A stretch of 64,000 nucleotides of DNA, taken from the NCBI GenBank assembly GCA_009761415.1, contig QUOL01000004.1, positions 1,178,001-1,242,000 on the forward strand, written 5' to 3'. This stretch comes from Sarcomyxa edulis. Taxonomy: Eukaryota; Basidiomycota; Agaricomycetes; Agaricales; Mycenaceae. Shown here in pieces: positions 46,024 to 59,016 of the stretch; the first letter of the stretch is position 1; every line of letters begins with the position of its first letter. The notes under the pieces were generated by a model. It was given only the letters and a program-made list of their open reading frames with translations. It did not search any database and was not told the origin of the DNA. Made by a program: the position numbers and the translations under genes.

Positions 46024-46804
46024 CTATTTCTCCTCTGGCTCCCCACAGTCTTCGTCCCACTGGGAAATTGACATTGTCAGAAGTCCGAACCGTTGATGGA
46101 TACCAACTCACTATATCTGGTCTACGCTTGATGAAATCTAGCATCATCTGGCGTGGTTCGTCTAATCCTGTACTACGATATCAGAAAAAATCGACGTTAA
46201 ATCTGCTAACAACCCCTACCAAGATTAATCACTTCTACCCCCCTTTCTCTCATCCAAGTCTCAGGTCCGAGACTGGTGATGTTCTCTGCGAACACGACGC
46301 GTGGAATTCCGTATAACAGACATGCGCCAGCACACTACACGTTAGCGAGTCAAAATTTGGTCTACACGAGGGATATTATTGCCATACCATTGGACATGGG
46401 GAGAGTGTGCTGTACATGGTTGATCTCGCATAAACGATCGCGGGGAGGCGCTGCATGGTGAGCAACATATGGGCCAGTGTCGCGATATAAGCTAGTAAGC
46501 TGACGCACCCCAGCATTGTTCAGACAATCCGTTTCCCCGTGCAATATTGGGCTATCGACTTGCACGCGCCTGTTTCTTCCAGATCCAAGGACCTTCCCAT
46601 CATCGGATATCAAGACTGCGCCAACTGTGATCTCGATTAAAATTATCTTTCAAAGGACGATACATGGTTCCACGAACTAGGGATGCCGCCTTCTTCGAAC
46701 CCGAGCTTGGCTTCTTCTATAGCTAGTCTTATACCCCGGAGATCTCGTTCGGATGGCTTGCTTGGAGGAGTAGGAATTTCTGTCGTGCTGCCGTGGATCA
46801 CCAT
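46024..46804 (-). CDS. FCY1: Cytosine deaminase (Fcy1-type)
   Basis: The ATG at 46804 opens MVIHGSTTEIPTPPSKPSER, then IRLAIEEAKLGFEEGGIPIG and AVLISDDGKVLGSGRNRRVQ. The zinc site is HGETDCLNNAG (His and catalytic Glu), followed after introns by TMYSTLSPCPMCAGACLLYG (two Cys ligands in PCPMC). Then come IPRVVFAENITSLG, MRERGVEVINL, MMLDFIKRRPDI and the C-terminal WDEDCGEPEEK. This matches yeast Fcy1 from end to end. The enzyme converts cytosine to uracil in pyrimidine salvage and would also act on 5-fluorocytosine. Six exons are inferred. It is divergent from the adenine deaminase gene across about 195 bp. Confidence 0.92.
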
Positions 46805-46999
46805 GATATCGTATGCGTCAAAATTTATGTGGAGACCACCGGGGGCATTGCCAGATATGTTTTATCAGTCCACCTTCTGTCGACATCACGATAAGAGCAA
46901 ATTTTGGCTAAAAGACGAATACGGTCCGGCATTTCAAATCGACATGGCTTATCTGGGATTTCGGATTCTTATCTTTCGTGCTTTCTCTTCCTCCTTACC
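46805..46999. promoter_or_regulatory. Shared divergent promoter of the deaminase pair
   Basis: Only 195 bp separate the start codons of the cytosine deaminase (leftward) and adenine deaminase (rightward) genes. Both must be driven from this short stretch. I see no unmistakable TATA box. Co-regulation is an inference from the geometry. Confidence 0.45.
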
Positions 47000-49604
47000 A
47001 TGGCCAGTATCGGTCAACCAAAGACCACTCATGGGGCTACTGGCTCTCATCTCGCAATCACTGCTGACGAACTCTTCCATCTTCGACTGGTCGCTTCAGG
47101 AAAAGAATTGCCATCTCTCATCATACGAAACGGACTAGTCCTCGCAGTCCACACTGGAGAGATTCTCGAGCGTGATGTCATCATCAAAGGACGCCATATA
47201 GCTGCGCTCACTCCTTGGGGATGGTTCAAGGCCATCGATGGAGACGTTACAAAGGTCAATCTTGGTTAACATATCATACCTATACACGTCGCTTATACTC
47301 GGACAGGTTGTAGACGCAGCTGGACATTTCGTAGCTCCGGGTATGATTGACACACATATTCACGTAGAGTGCGGTTCTTCATTTGCTGCCATGAGGTAGG
47401 TCTCGCTCACAGAACATCGACCTTAGGTATACGAAGTTACGTCCAGGGGAGCTCGCACGACTGAGCGTTCCGCGAGGCACTACAATGATTCTTGCCGACC
47501 CGAACTGTATCGCAAACGTTCTGGGAGTACCTGGGATGGACTACATGAACTCCACTAATACGCCTCTTCGCATTCTGCGCCAAGTCTCACACAAGGTCCC
47601 CGGTCTAAGCCCCGAGCTAGAAATTGGGGGCAAACATATTGAGACAGATGAACTCAGTCGTCTAGTACAACTATCCACTGCTGCCACTTTGGGCGAATCC
47701 AACCCGTTTTCTCTCGATAATGCATCCGCTATCAAGCAGAGCGCAGCATTGACTGCTGGAAAACGAATAACAGGGCATACAGCTCTACTATCCAAGTTAG
47801 TCATCAGATATCTCGAATGTATTAGGGACTCACGCTTCTGTCCAAAGTGAACCTCTTTGGCAGTATGTCGCAGGAGGTATAGGAGATGATCATAACGCGA
47901 GCTTGCCCTCGGACGTAAAAGATCGCATCCGCCTCGGCATGATGCTGACGGTTATGAGCGGTGATTCAATTGCCCTAGTCATCACTGTACTCTGTACTCA
48001 ACATCATTGTCAGGCTCCATGAATAGTAACATTGCATCGGTTTTCTCTGATCTTGAACTGCTGGATCAACGATGCCTCGATCACATGTCATTTTGCGCGG
48101 ATGATAAACTCGTCGAGGACATCGATGCAACAGGTCATATTGATAGACACGTTAGAGAGGCCATACAACTGGGTGTGAATGTGGTGGATGCATGGCGAAT
48201 GGCCACTTGGAACCCCGCAGTGAGTACTTTCATCGACGTGACCGCAGTGTAGCTCAAATATCGGTATCCCTCCAGAGGTACTATCGAATCGACCATTTGG
48301 TAGGCAGTGTGACCCCCGGTCGACTCGCAGATATCCTTGTCCTCCCAAATTTAGAAGATGCTAGGTCCGTTTTTTTCTGTTTTTGCAGGCCTCCGTACAT
48401 ACTCAGCCGTTCCTGTTTTATTGCTAGACCAAATTTAGTTATTGCTTCTGGTGCGATCGCGGCTCGCGATAATATTGCTCTGTTCGACAACGACGATCCC
48501 ATTCCCTCGTTCACTCTGGATACAGTCCACATCCATAAATCTATGCTCGACGCAGATACCTTTGCCGTCAAGGCTATAAGACCTCAAGAACGTAGTACAG
48601 CCATGCCTGATTCAGCTTGGGTCCAGGCGATGGAGATGTATGACGGTACGTCCATGTCAAATCGAATTTTGCTCTGTCCTGACTCCCTTTCGTGTCTCAA
48701 GGCTACTGGAAACGTGCCTTTCATGCAAAGTATGTCCAGTATCGCTAATCTTGATAGTAGACATAGTTCTGACGGCCGCTTCACTCGTGACAAGGCTGAG
48801 CATCGACGCCACTGGGTATGCTGTCGCAGATACTACACGTGATATCCTCAAAGTCGTTGTTATCGACCGACATCATGCTACACCGAACCGGGGTATTGGG
48901 TATGTGCGTGGATTTGGTCTTAAGGAAGGTGCAATTGCGTGTACAACAAACTGTGAAGTAGGTTTCTTTGACTCACCCTGCAGCTCAGTTCTACCTGCGA
49001 TGCATTTTCTGATGAGTGCTGTTTTTGCAGAATCAAAACTTGGTGATTGTGGGCGTCACGGATTCTGTCATTGCAGCCATGGTACGCGCTTACACCAGCC
49101 TTCCGTCACTCTCTGGCGGAGGTTTCGCCGTAATGGATGGCTCAGGCTCCCTCTTGTCGTCCGTGCCGCTTCCCGTTGGTGGATGCATGTCAGATCGCCC
49201 TTGGGAGATTGTACGTGACCAGTCCATTGCCTGCGACGAGGCTGCCAGGAGCATCGGTTGCACCATGAATAAACCGTTTATGATCGCGAGCTTTATCGGT
49301 TTGGGTGGTGTTCCCGACCTTGGACTGACCGAAAAAGGGTTGATAGATGTACAGAGCCAAACGCTCATAGATGTCGTGCTTGATGTTGATCAGCATGGTG
49401 GGGAGATCACTCTTGACAATGCTCGGAAGCTGGAGACTCCGAAGATGGTTTGTTGTCGTTGCCCCGCGCATCGGCACGACGTCCATCGACTGATGGATCC
49501 TCTGAGCTTCGAGGGCTTCTCTTAACCCACTGCAGCTCACCTTTGATCCACTTTACTCACCTCTTCAAAATGCACGCGCTATTGGCCCGATCATGATCGG
49601 CTAG
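47000..49604 (+). CDS. AdeC-type adenine deaminase
   Basis: Blocks: PSLIIRNGLVLAVHTGEILE, VVDAAGHFVAPGMIDTHIHV with the metal-binding H-x-H, and LSVPRGTTMILADPNCIANV. Then LGVPGMDYM, KRITGHTALLS, WQYVAGGIGDDHNASLPSDV, ADDKLVEDIDATGHIDRHVR and NVVDAWRMATWNPA, then GRLADILVLPNLEDA. The C-terminal domain (HHATPNRGIGYVRGFGLKEG, SIGCTMNKPFMIASFIGLGG) ends at LQNARAIGPIMIG. This is the two-domain amidohydrolase of the bacterial Ade/AdeC type, converting adenine to hypoxanthine, and not the ADA-like Aah1 of yeast. About ten introns are present, so it is established in the fungal genome. Metal ligands appear intact. Confidence 0.88.
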
Positions 49605-50188
49605 CCCCAATCGTGCCTATATTTTTGAACTGAGGACCTCTCTCAAGTTGGGATCGGGGTCATATATTGCCTTTCGTAGCGCAATCGCTTGGCGATCCTA
49701 CGCAATCCTGCGTTCAGATAACGTTCAATAAGTATCTCGGACGCCGGTGTAAGTATACCAGGCCTCCGTTCTACGCTCCAGATACCAGCAACAAAACACG
49801 ATATCTTGCGTGCTCACCCTTGTTCATTCCGCTGCCCATGTGTCTGTTTGGCTACACGCTTTTGGAACGTCGGGCCAGCTAACAGCTTCACCGACCTGGA
49901 AAATCCTCACTGTCTGGCCTCTTTCTGGCCAACGGGATATCGGCTTATCTCACTTCATCTGGTGGTTCCTGATCTTCCTCCTCGGTCAGTCAAGTGACAA
50001 ATGTTATCATATTGGTATTCCGGCATATAGCTCTTCGGTATAATTGGAAGTGCATACCCTTATCGCAAATATCGCTTATCCGCCAACATATATCAAGAAA
50101 TGCTTGACTAGTGCACGTCCTTTCCTGTTGGGTAGACTCGACCCTGTCCTCAAAGCGTGTTCCTCCAGCTCGCAGCTTTCACTCTTCC
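49605..50188. other. Intergenic interval before the UNC93-like gene
   Basis: About 580 bp holding the 3' flank of the adenine deaminase gene and the promoter of the transporter gene. No gene or RNA is supported. The short GGTATAATTGGAAGTGCATACC stem-like sequence near 50037 was examined and is not a tRNA. Confidence 0.4.
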
Positions 50189-52259
50189 ATGTCTACCGCT
50201 CCCGACGACGAGAAGTCGTCCACCGAGTCTCCTGTAGTGCTCGAAGCCGGCCATGAGCTACCTGCCAAACGAACCTTTTACAGAAGTGTGATGTTTCAAA
50301 TGATCATTGTGGGGATGTGTGCGTCTTATTTCAAAGAATTCATTATACCATTGTCAAAAGCTCATCGATCATTGCTATCTAGCGGCATTCTGTACTACTG
50401 GAGTCTTTGGCAGTATCCTGAGTATTGGGGGTATGTGTGCGAGTTTATCAACGTATACTTTCCTGACATCGGTTGGAACTATCGTCGATAGGAGGAGGAC
50501 AAGCTGCCCCTTGGGTTTGGAATGTCGGTAGATCAGCGGCTCTGACTGTTGATGTCACTGACGTCGAAGCTGCCATCCAGACAACTACATCAGCCGTGTT
50601 TGCTATCATGACGGTTACATGTATCCTGGGGGGACCTGTGGCCAATCGCCTTGGCTTAAAGTGGACTGTTATGATTGGTGTACGTGTTCGCTTCACCCAC
50701 TTCATGATCACCATCCTCATGAAATCCGTTTCTTCTAGGCTGCTGGATGTGAGCAACTCGTTTGCCTGATTTTGCTGGCCTCGTTCAAACATATCTTCAG
50801 ATTGTCCATATATTGCCTCGCTCTACGTCAACTCGCGATACGGGACCACTTGGTTTATGATTGTCAGTCATCCTCAGTCCTGCATGTATGTTTACTCTGA
50901 TCTGTCTCGGGACTCAAGTTTGGCTCCATACTCTGTGGTATCGGTGCCGGTCTGTTCTTCGCTGCGGAAGGAGCTATCGTGATGGGTTATCCCGAGAAAC
51001 GTCTTCTCGGAAGGTACCTATCTATCTGGGTCACGTTTCGTACTCTCGGTAGACTTCAGATCATCGTAACAAAAACTCACTTACTGACAATCTACTAGGT
51101 GGGATCGTTGGGGCCTCCATCAGCTTGTCCCTCAACATCAATTCTGATGGATCCGGCTCTGTGGGTAACAGCACGTATATTGGATTGACCGCCATCTCGG
51201 CTTGTGCGGTGTGTTGGTCTGTATACGCACTTCAAGTCAGGTATCTCATGTCGTCTCTAGGCCCCGTTCATCATCTTCCTTTCCCCGCCCGATAAGGTTC
51301 AGCGTGAAGATCGGACGCCCATTCCCTTCGCACCAAAACGATCTCTTGGTTCAGAGCTCAAAGCTCTCGGCCGTGCTATGATCAACAAGAGAGTATTGAT
51401 GCTTCTTCCTAGCTTCTGGTAAGAGTTTTACGTGCCTCCGCCTGGTCGACTAGAAGTAGATATACAACTGTATTCTTTTAAGGATGTCATATTTCGGCTT
51501 CACCTATTCCGGCAACTTCCAGGTCAGATTCTCTACTCTCCGTTATAATTTGGCATCACCGACACTACTTCCAGACGCTGTACTTTTCAGTCCGTTCTAG
51601 AGCTCTTGCTGGTTTCCTCAACCAGTGGGCTGCTATTCTAGGCTCGGTACGTTTATTCTCTGAATCCGACCTACATTTACTAACATTGAGTCTGGATAGC
51701 TTATTCTTGGTCTAGTATTAGACCGTACAAGCATCAGCAGAAGCTCACGGGCCAAACTCGGGTTTGCGGTTACGACAGCTCTTGGAATTGCGACGTGGGT
51801 GTGGGCAGCTGTTCTCCAAGCAGACTACGACAAATCTGCCCCTTTGCTTGACTGGACTGACCATGGTTTTGCGCGCGGCTTTGTATGGCTTTTATTCTGG
51901 AATGTAAGCTCGTATCAACTTCTCGCGATTTATCATACATTGACCAGCTCTGCTTTTAGCTTTGGGTTCAATCGATCCAGAATCTCCTGTACTGGCTTAT
52001 CCCCGCATTCAACTATGACATTCAGTCAGTGGCAATTGAGGCAGGTATTCTGCGCGGATTTGAAGCAGCAGGCGAAGCTCTTGCATTTGGGGTTGGCTCA
52101 GTAGAAACGTCGATGTGGGTAAGCTTGGGGTTGAACATCGGCTTTTTTGCCATATCGGTCGTACCATTATGGTTGGTAATCCGCGTAGTTCCAGATGAGG
52201 ATGAGACAGCGGAGGCTCCAGAGCTCAAGCATGAGCTAGCTATGGGGACGAGGGACTGA
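50189..52259 (+). CDS. UNC93-like MFS membrane protein
   Basis: Begins MSTAPDDEKSSTESPVVLEA, then RSVMFQMIIVGM. After short introns it continues AFCTTGVFGSILSIGGGGQA, APWVWN, AVFAIMTVTCILGGPVANRL, GAGLFFAAEGAIVMGYPEKR, GRYLSIWVTFRTLGSIVGAS, SYFGFTYSGNFQTLYFSVRS and LNQWAAILGSLILGLVLDRT. The last helices include TSMWVSLGLNIGFFAISVVP-like sequence and a short acidic tail. This is the fungal UNC93-like branch of the major facilitator superfamily, about 11-12 helices. Substrate unknown; plasma or internal membrane. It follows the adenine deaminase gene on the same strand, so a salvage-related role is possible but unproven. Confidence 0.82.
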
Positions 52260-52472
52260 ATATACGAGTTGTACATACTTTGATTTATTTATAGGATACG
52301 TGGCTGTGTGTGTGGCTGTGTTGCCATTGTTTACTAAATTTGACTCCCTGACCACACGGCTCCGGTTTGGCGGCATTCTTGCAATTGCTCTCACCACTCA
52401 ACACCTTCTTCAACTTGAACGACATCATCCTATCTATTTCTCGAAGAACTATCCAGAAATCCTCGATAATCC

Positions 52473-54771
52473 ATGTTCTCGAGTCCTACTCCTGCACCTG
52501 GGTCTAGGGCCCTTGCCACAAACGCTCTTCGCAGCGCTGGCCTGATTGACCGAGATGAACGCATGCGAGATGGCGATAGACAAGGAGGTCGTAAAGCAGC
52601 ATCGAAAATCCGCGCCCACAGATTACGGACAAGCGACTACATAGATCCAGTACCACGTCGGGTAATTATAATACTCATCTTTTCACTCTTTCCTCAGGCG
52701 TCCAACGCTCAGTCCTGATCCATCCGCATCGTCTCAGCTTTCCAGTCGTCTCTCAACAAATCAGCATGCAGGTCCTTCTGACCCACTCTCAATACGCGGT
52801 GCAGCACGTCCGACAGCGGCTGGCCGCCTCCGCCGGAACGCCGCATCGACGAGTACGAGCACTGGTGGAGGTACTCTTTCTCGTTCTGATGCGACGAGAA
52901 TCAAGGCGGTGGATGTATGGAAAGAATTTGTACAAAGTCGGTGGAATCCAGAAGCACGGTTTCTAAATCTCGAGGTGCGGACAATATTCACTGTGGCGCG
53001 AATCGAGCGCTGGCTCACAGCTTGTCTGTAGCGTATGGAGGACGATGAAATTCTGAAAAAGAACAGCATTCCAGCTCCTACCACCATAGGGAGTTCTGCG
53101 CGTGAAGCTGCAGTCATCTTCAAAATAGCGGCAACTCTTCGACCCGAAGTAAATCATCTACCCGTTTTTTTTGCTCACCTCGTTATTTATGTGATATCAG
53201 GTCCAGACAATCTCTCTCGCCAACAATCATATTGCTAGCGGTCAAATTTTGGGCTCAATACACCGCTATCTTCCAAACCTCGCCAATCTTTCATTGCAAA
53301 ATAACGACTTGAAGACGTGGAGAGATATCGACTTCATATCAGGCCGGAGGCACAAACTCGAGAATATTCGAGAATTAATATTGACTGGCAATGAACTGCA
53401 AGTAGTGGAATATCGAGAAGGCCGTGTTGAACACTACAAAGGGTAAATATATACCATTTTCTATAATTCTTTCTGACACGAGAATTGAACATTCCATTAG
53501 TGAACTTGCACGACGATTTCCCGCCTTGGAAATGCTAGACCAGGAACCTGTGACTCGAATATCTTTCGATGTTCCCAACGCATCTGGTTCTGCTCCTGAT
53601 GGACCTGAGCCAACGATATTTCCATGCGAAGTCGGCCCTTCATTTGTTACAGGCGTCGACGGGTCTATCATCAGCAATTTCCTCATGCGGTAAGTCTGCC
53701 ACTGTGTACCGAGTTCGCGATATTGACTTTGGTTCAGCTTTTTCCCCACCTTCGACACAAATCGTGCCGCCCTCATTGACGTTTATGACCCAGCTGCCAC
53801 TTTCTCTTATTCTGCTAATACCGCCATTCCTGAACGTGCGCGCATCGAAGGCCATCACTCCTCTCGTGCGATGCCAAATCAACGAAAGCTGGATTGGTCT
53901 TCTTGGATGGCAGGTGGATCTCGAAATCTCGATAAGATAGATTTGAGCAAGACTGTGAAGAGTCTCCATATTGGGGGCGAAGATATCATCAAAACTGTTC
54001 TCGCTCTACCAGCCACGCAGCATGATATCGGAGGACCACCCGAGAAATTCTGTGTAGATGCGTTTCCTGTAGCGCACGGGGCGGGAATGGGGTTGTTGTT
54101 GACTATACATGGTCAATTCATCGAATGTACGTGGTTAAGGAGCGAATGCAACTTAACTCGTGCTAACAATCACATCAGCTCCTTCAGGAGGTATAAGATC
54201 CTTCGATAGAACATTTTTCTTAGCGCCAGCTCCTGATGGATCGCGGTACGTCTGACTATTCTTTTCATCAAAATTCGTTATCTCATGTTCTTCTAGTGCG
54301 AAGCTCAATGGGTGGGATGTTGCGATTCTATCAGACCAATGGGTCGTTCGTTGCTACTCCCATCACGATGCTTGGAAGCCAGGTCCTTTGGTTTTCAAAG
54401 CTGGGAGCAAGACGGCCAGATCGACACCCACATCAGCGCCTACACCCTCGCTCACTCTACCGCCAGCTCAACAACAAGCTCTTCTCGCTATAGTATGTCA
54501 TGAACCATATATGTCTTCCTGTCAACATACTGACTCGAACCACACAGCCTGAACTGCAACGCTCTTCCGTCGTACAGATATGCGGGCAGACGGGTCTAAA
54601 CGTGAAGTACGCGTTAGACTGTTTGACAGGGAATGGTTGGGATTTGGGGAGGGCCGTCGCAAACTTCAATCAAGTCAAGGTGTGTATGATACACTCCGAA
54701 TGGAACGTGGGGATGCTTACGTCTTTTCTTTCTCTCTCTAGGCGACACTTCCCAGGGATGCGTTTCTGTAG
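52473..54771 (+). CDS. MEX67: mRNA export receptor Mex67/NXF1
   Basis: An N-terminal Arg/Ser/Thr-rich RNA-binding region ([20 protein letters not shown]) is followed by leucine-rich repeats ([49 protein letters not shown]). The NTF2-like domain comes next ([66 protein letters not shown]). The C-terminal UBA-like TAP-C domain ([40 protein letters not shown]) ends at RDAFL. All four canonical regions are present in order. The protein carries mRNPs through nuclear pores by binding FG-nucleoporins, with Mtr2 as partner. About ten exons are inferred. Confidence 0.9.
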
Positions 54772-55822
54772 ACAACTTCGAACCAGTACTCGGCGCAATG
54801 CCTTATCGATGTCACCGTCGTCATCGTCTTCTGTACAGACTTCAACACGAAACTATCGTACCCTCGTTTGGATGTATTCCACGGGGCCTTATACTTTATT
54901 TCCTTCATATGCATCCCCATGGGCTCGACCAACTACGATGATAATCAATGTATATCACTCATCTCACTCGACACTACGTAGTCTTCATATCGCAATCAGA
55001 GCAGTAACGTTATATATCTAAATACTCTTGTGACTCTCACACAACTCTCTCGATAGCGCTGCTAGCTGCTGTCATTCCTCTCTCAGAGCAAGCTGGAGCC
55101 CTAGTCGATGACCACCATACGGCTGGCGCCCGCAGCCTACTCTTCTGAGACAACAGGCAGAGTTTCTTACCGAACTTTTACCTCTTTGTCATGATCATCG
55201 ACGTCTTGGAATTGTCTTGGAATAAACATTTCCGTATTCATTTAATATGCCTCCCTCTCCACAAGTTCCATGTATGTTTTCCAAGGATGCTAGTTCCTTG
55301 ACCTGGAGGCAGTCGAATTTAATTTGAGACGTCTGCATGATCGTTCTGAATGTTTTGGCCGCTGAACTTGAATGTCCGGATGAGGTCGATGGACCGAATT
55401 GGTCACTGCCAGATGCCTTGATCGACTCGAACAATACCAGACGTTCATCGCACCTCGAGGCCTCAACATGGCCGTCTCCGTCTACGTCCACAATGGATCC
55501 AGGCATTGTAGTCGGCGTCGGGGCAGAGGCTATTGATGTCCAAATATTCAACACGTTCCCCGCTAAGCACAATCGGGGAAGTCTACAATCAGAGGTGTGA
55601 GTTCAGGGCTGTATTTGGCTGTATTCTTCCCAGCCATTTTTGATGCCTCATGGCTCTCCGTTATCTCACAAAAGGCTCTTCGATGCCCTCCGAAGTTTAC
55701 TTGTTTCCGGAAAACTCCCAAAAAAACAGACTTTGAAAATACTTCAACTTCCTCCGCTATCTCCACTTTTTTTAACCTCGACATCTACTCTGGCTTTGAT
55801 TTCACGACCTACGAGAACCATC
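54772..55822. other. Intergenic interval with one unrecognised minus-strand open frame
   Basis: About 1 kb. A minus-strand open frame at 55195-55572 (126 codons, with ASRCDERLVLFESIKASGSD and MQTSQIKFDCLQVKELASLE) has a plausible composition but no known motif. The rest contains the promoter of the ankyrin gene. I would not call a gene without transcript support. Confidence 0.25.
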
Positions 55823-58800
55823 ATGGACCGTATACAACACTCACTTGACTTACATCTAGCTGCCATCAGAGGCGACGACGCGGGCGTACGAATGGCTCTG
55901 GATTCTGGCGCGGACATCAACGCTATCGACAACTGCGGCAGGACGGTTTTGGCTGCTGCAATCGCAGGTGACGAGTACGTGACCTGCACTATCAGTTGAG
56001 GTTAGATGCTCTAAATTGATACATGGTTTAGTTGGGAGCATATTGACGCGTCCGACGCGTCGTTTATGAACCAGCATCGCTTAAACGTTATTCGTATGCT
56101 GTTGAGGCACAAGAATATCACTCTGTTCACCCTAAATGCGCCGCAAAGTGCAATGAACGGGGTTACTCCCCTTGGCATGGCCGCATGGTTGAATATGGCC
56201 GAAGCTGTCAAGGCTCTGCTTCACGATAGCATGGGCACTGTCTCGGTCGATGGAATGGACTCCCACGGAGCGACGGCGTTGATGTGTAAGCTCATCCCCT
56301 TATGCTTTCTAGTCGTGTACTTATCAGCCTTATTCACTACAGATGCTGCCCGTGACGGTAATCTCGAAGTAGTGAAACTTTTGGTAAAGCACGGTTGAAT
56401 GTTCCCTTCGGCGCCTCCTACTGACATCCTCTGATTAGCTTCATCATGGCGCCCGACCAGACTTTCGAGACGTCAACCACCGGACGTCTATTCAGTATTC
56501 TCTGTCTCATCCACAGATCCTATGGCTATGCGAAGCCATTCTTCGCCGACACAGATGGAGAGAGAGCCAGGTAATTCTTTGCGCGTGGACATAGTTTCCC
56601 AAACTTACAGATCTTCGACTCTTTAGACTCCCGATCGTAATCGACTCTCGACGAATTGTGAGAAGCTCCTGGATATGACCGCCGCATCTTTCATTCCATT
56701 CGACACCCTCGACCCTCCTCCCTCAGTCATGTTCTCCACTGATGCTACTTCTCGATCGACTAAGACTCTTGTTGAAAGTGTTGTTTCTTCCGAATTGTCT
56801 TTCCTCCACTCATTACTTTTCGCACCCCCTCCCCCACCATCGTCGACGTTGCCTGCACTATATCCTTTGTCGTGCCCACTGCTCGTAAATAACCCCGATT
56901 CTCGAGGCTGGAGTCCTATTCACCACTGTGTATCGGTACCTTTTCCTTCTGTCGACATTCTCGATGCTCTCTACTGTGCTGGAGCAGATGTCAGCGCTTT
57001 CACGACTCACGAACATTATACGCCTCTCCATTGCCTTGCTCTATCGTCACACGTCTCCAACGAGCGTCATGAGTCCTATTCCCATTCACCATTGTATCAG
57101 TTTGTTGTACACTTGATCTACGACCTCCGCGCTCCGTTATCCGCCCGAGATGCGAACGATGAAACCTGTATTCATATAGCCGCAGAGCATGGCGACTCTC
57201 TTGAATTATTATTGATATTGCTTGAATGCGATGTCTCCGGTACTGTCCGGGAGTTGCGAAACGCAAGGGGGTACGTGTTCTCAACCTTTGTTGCTTTTCT
57301 CTTACTTACCTTGCATCTTAGGTTGACCGCGTTGGACCTTGCCTTAGACAGACCCGAATTTCGAGCTGCGTTTGGCGAAGGACAAGAACGTCCCGTGTCG
57401 TCAATGTCCACGCGCACGGTCAGACCTGTTGCCTCGCTGACTTCGATAGTCTCATTTACAAAATGGACGTCCGGGAGACCCAATACTCCAAACGAGACAC
57501 TCCTGCCATCCGAATCCGATCTCGAGACGCTCACACCTTCCCAACAACTTTTGGAGAAACTGCGACAGATGTCGCCCGCCAACTTGCACAGTTATGAACT
57601 CTCGGACGTAAACTATCTCAATGGCGTCATGAGAGAGTCTGCTCATCTCAGCGATTCTGTCATTCGAGCATTTCGTACCCGTATCGACGAGACACAGAAG
57701 GAGCTCCAGGAAACTCGAAAAGCTTGGGATAAAATGCCTACTCTTCTAGATATAGTCACCTACGGCGTGGATGATCGACTAGAGGAGCGCGGCTTCGAGG
57801 TACTGAGACTTAGGGAAAGAGCCCGGGATTCTGAGGATTCGCAGGCCACTGTTGTATCGCATGACCTATCTCTCGATGCTAACAATGCGTCTGCAGCCGG
57901 ATCTTCAACAGACGACCGTCCCAAATCCGCACGGTGTTTCGTTTCTGTGTCTACCCAGACACAACTAGAAAAAGCCGATCCGAAGGGCACTGTCGTACAT
58001 GGAGGCGAGGAAAAGAGGATTGATTCACCCTTTTTTGCGGCAACAAAATTGAAGGCGTGGGTCATACGAAAGCTCAAGCCGGAAAAGACTCTCAGACTCG
58101 AAATTGTCCGAGAGATCGATGAGGTTCTATGTATGGTCGGGAGGGATACTCTAGAACCTCCCTTGATCGCTGATGAAGAACCGAACGACGAAGCACTGGA
58201 AAGACGTCCTACCGATATAGTTATCGACGACGTTTTGCGCACGTCTCACCTCGTTCTAGATGCGGCGTATCGTGATCTGCGTCGGGTGGATCAGTCCCTA
58301 CTGTCGGTAAGTCCTCTCTGGATCATCTGAAACCGGACAGTCTCCTTAGTGTCATTTCAAGATCGAACAACTTGTCAATAAGGCGGCCCACTCAACTTCG
58401 AGGGCGGAGCGTCTGATAAAAAGGGCTTTCAAGGTGTGTTCGTGGTGACGTCATGTGCAACTTGAAGAGCCACACTCTGACCAGAACATAGACGCGAGAA
58501 GTGGCGATTTCAACATTGAAACATCCTCCTGAAAATGCAGAACTTGATCTATTCATCCGTCCTGGCTCTACCTCATACACTTGGCCCACTTCTCCGTCCC
58601 TTTCCTCCCGATCAAGTAGGTCCTCTCTCTCCTCTCCAGCACTCTCATATGTCTCGTTGCCGGATACACTGGCGGAAACCGAAGATGAAGATATACGAGC
58701 CATTCGAAGACTCCTTATGCGAAGAATCGAGGCTCAGATCGGAGGGGCTATAGACGAGGTCGACAGAGTCCACGACTGGTTACGAACTATTAAGGAGGTT

Positions 58801-58833
58801 GCCAGGGGAATTAAAAGGAGAGCTTATCTGTAG
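55823..58833 (+). CDS. Ankyrin-repeat protein with coiled-coil C-terminus
   Basis: The start MDRIQHSLDLHLAAIRGDDA leads into ankyrin repeats: GVRMALDSGADINAIDNCGR, NGVTPLGMAAWLNMAEAVKA, HGATALMYAARDGNLEVVKL, RGWSPIHHCVSVPFPSVDIL and HYTPLHCLALSS, then DETCIHIAAEHGDSLELLLI. Beyond about residue 500 come a helical coiled-coil-like section (SVIRAFRTRIDETQKELQET) and linkers rich in Ser and charged residues. The C-terminal amphipathic region reads AIRRLLMRRIEAQIGGAIDE, then VDRVHDWLRTIKEVARGIKR. About eight exons. A scaffold or adaptor role is likely; specific partners are unknown. Confidence 0.8.
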
Positions 58834-59016
58834 TTTAGACTACACCTCAAAAGTAGTACCTATATGTGTAATAGCGGTCGAATGTACGGACACCATACTG
58901 TATGTAGCATTTGTACTTGTATGTATTTGCATCGACACATTCTCACTGACAATTTATCGAAATTATGATATGGCTGGTATAAAGAGTATGCAAGAGGCTT
59001 CGTGAGGGTATCTACA

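Noticed and set aside
50030..50110. Possible tRNA-like stem near the UNC93-like promoter
   Set aside because: No B-box (GGTTCGANTCC) or cloverleaf could be found; no tRNA gene was recognised anywhere in the window.
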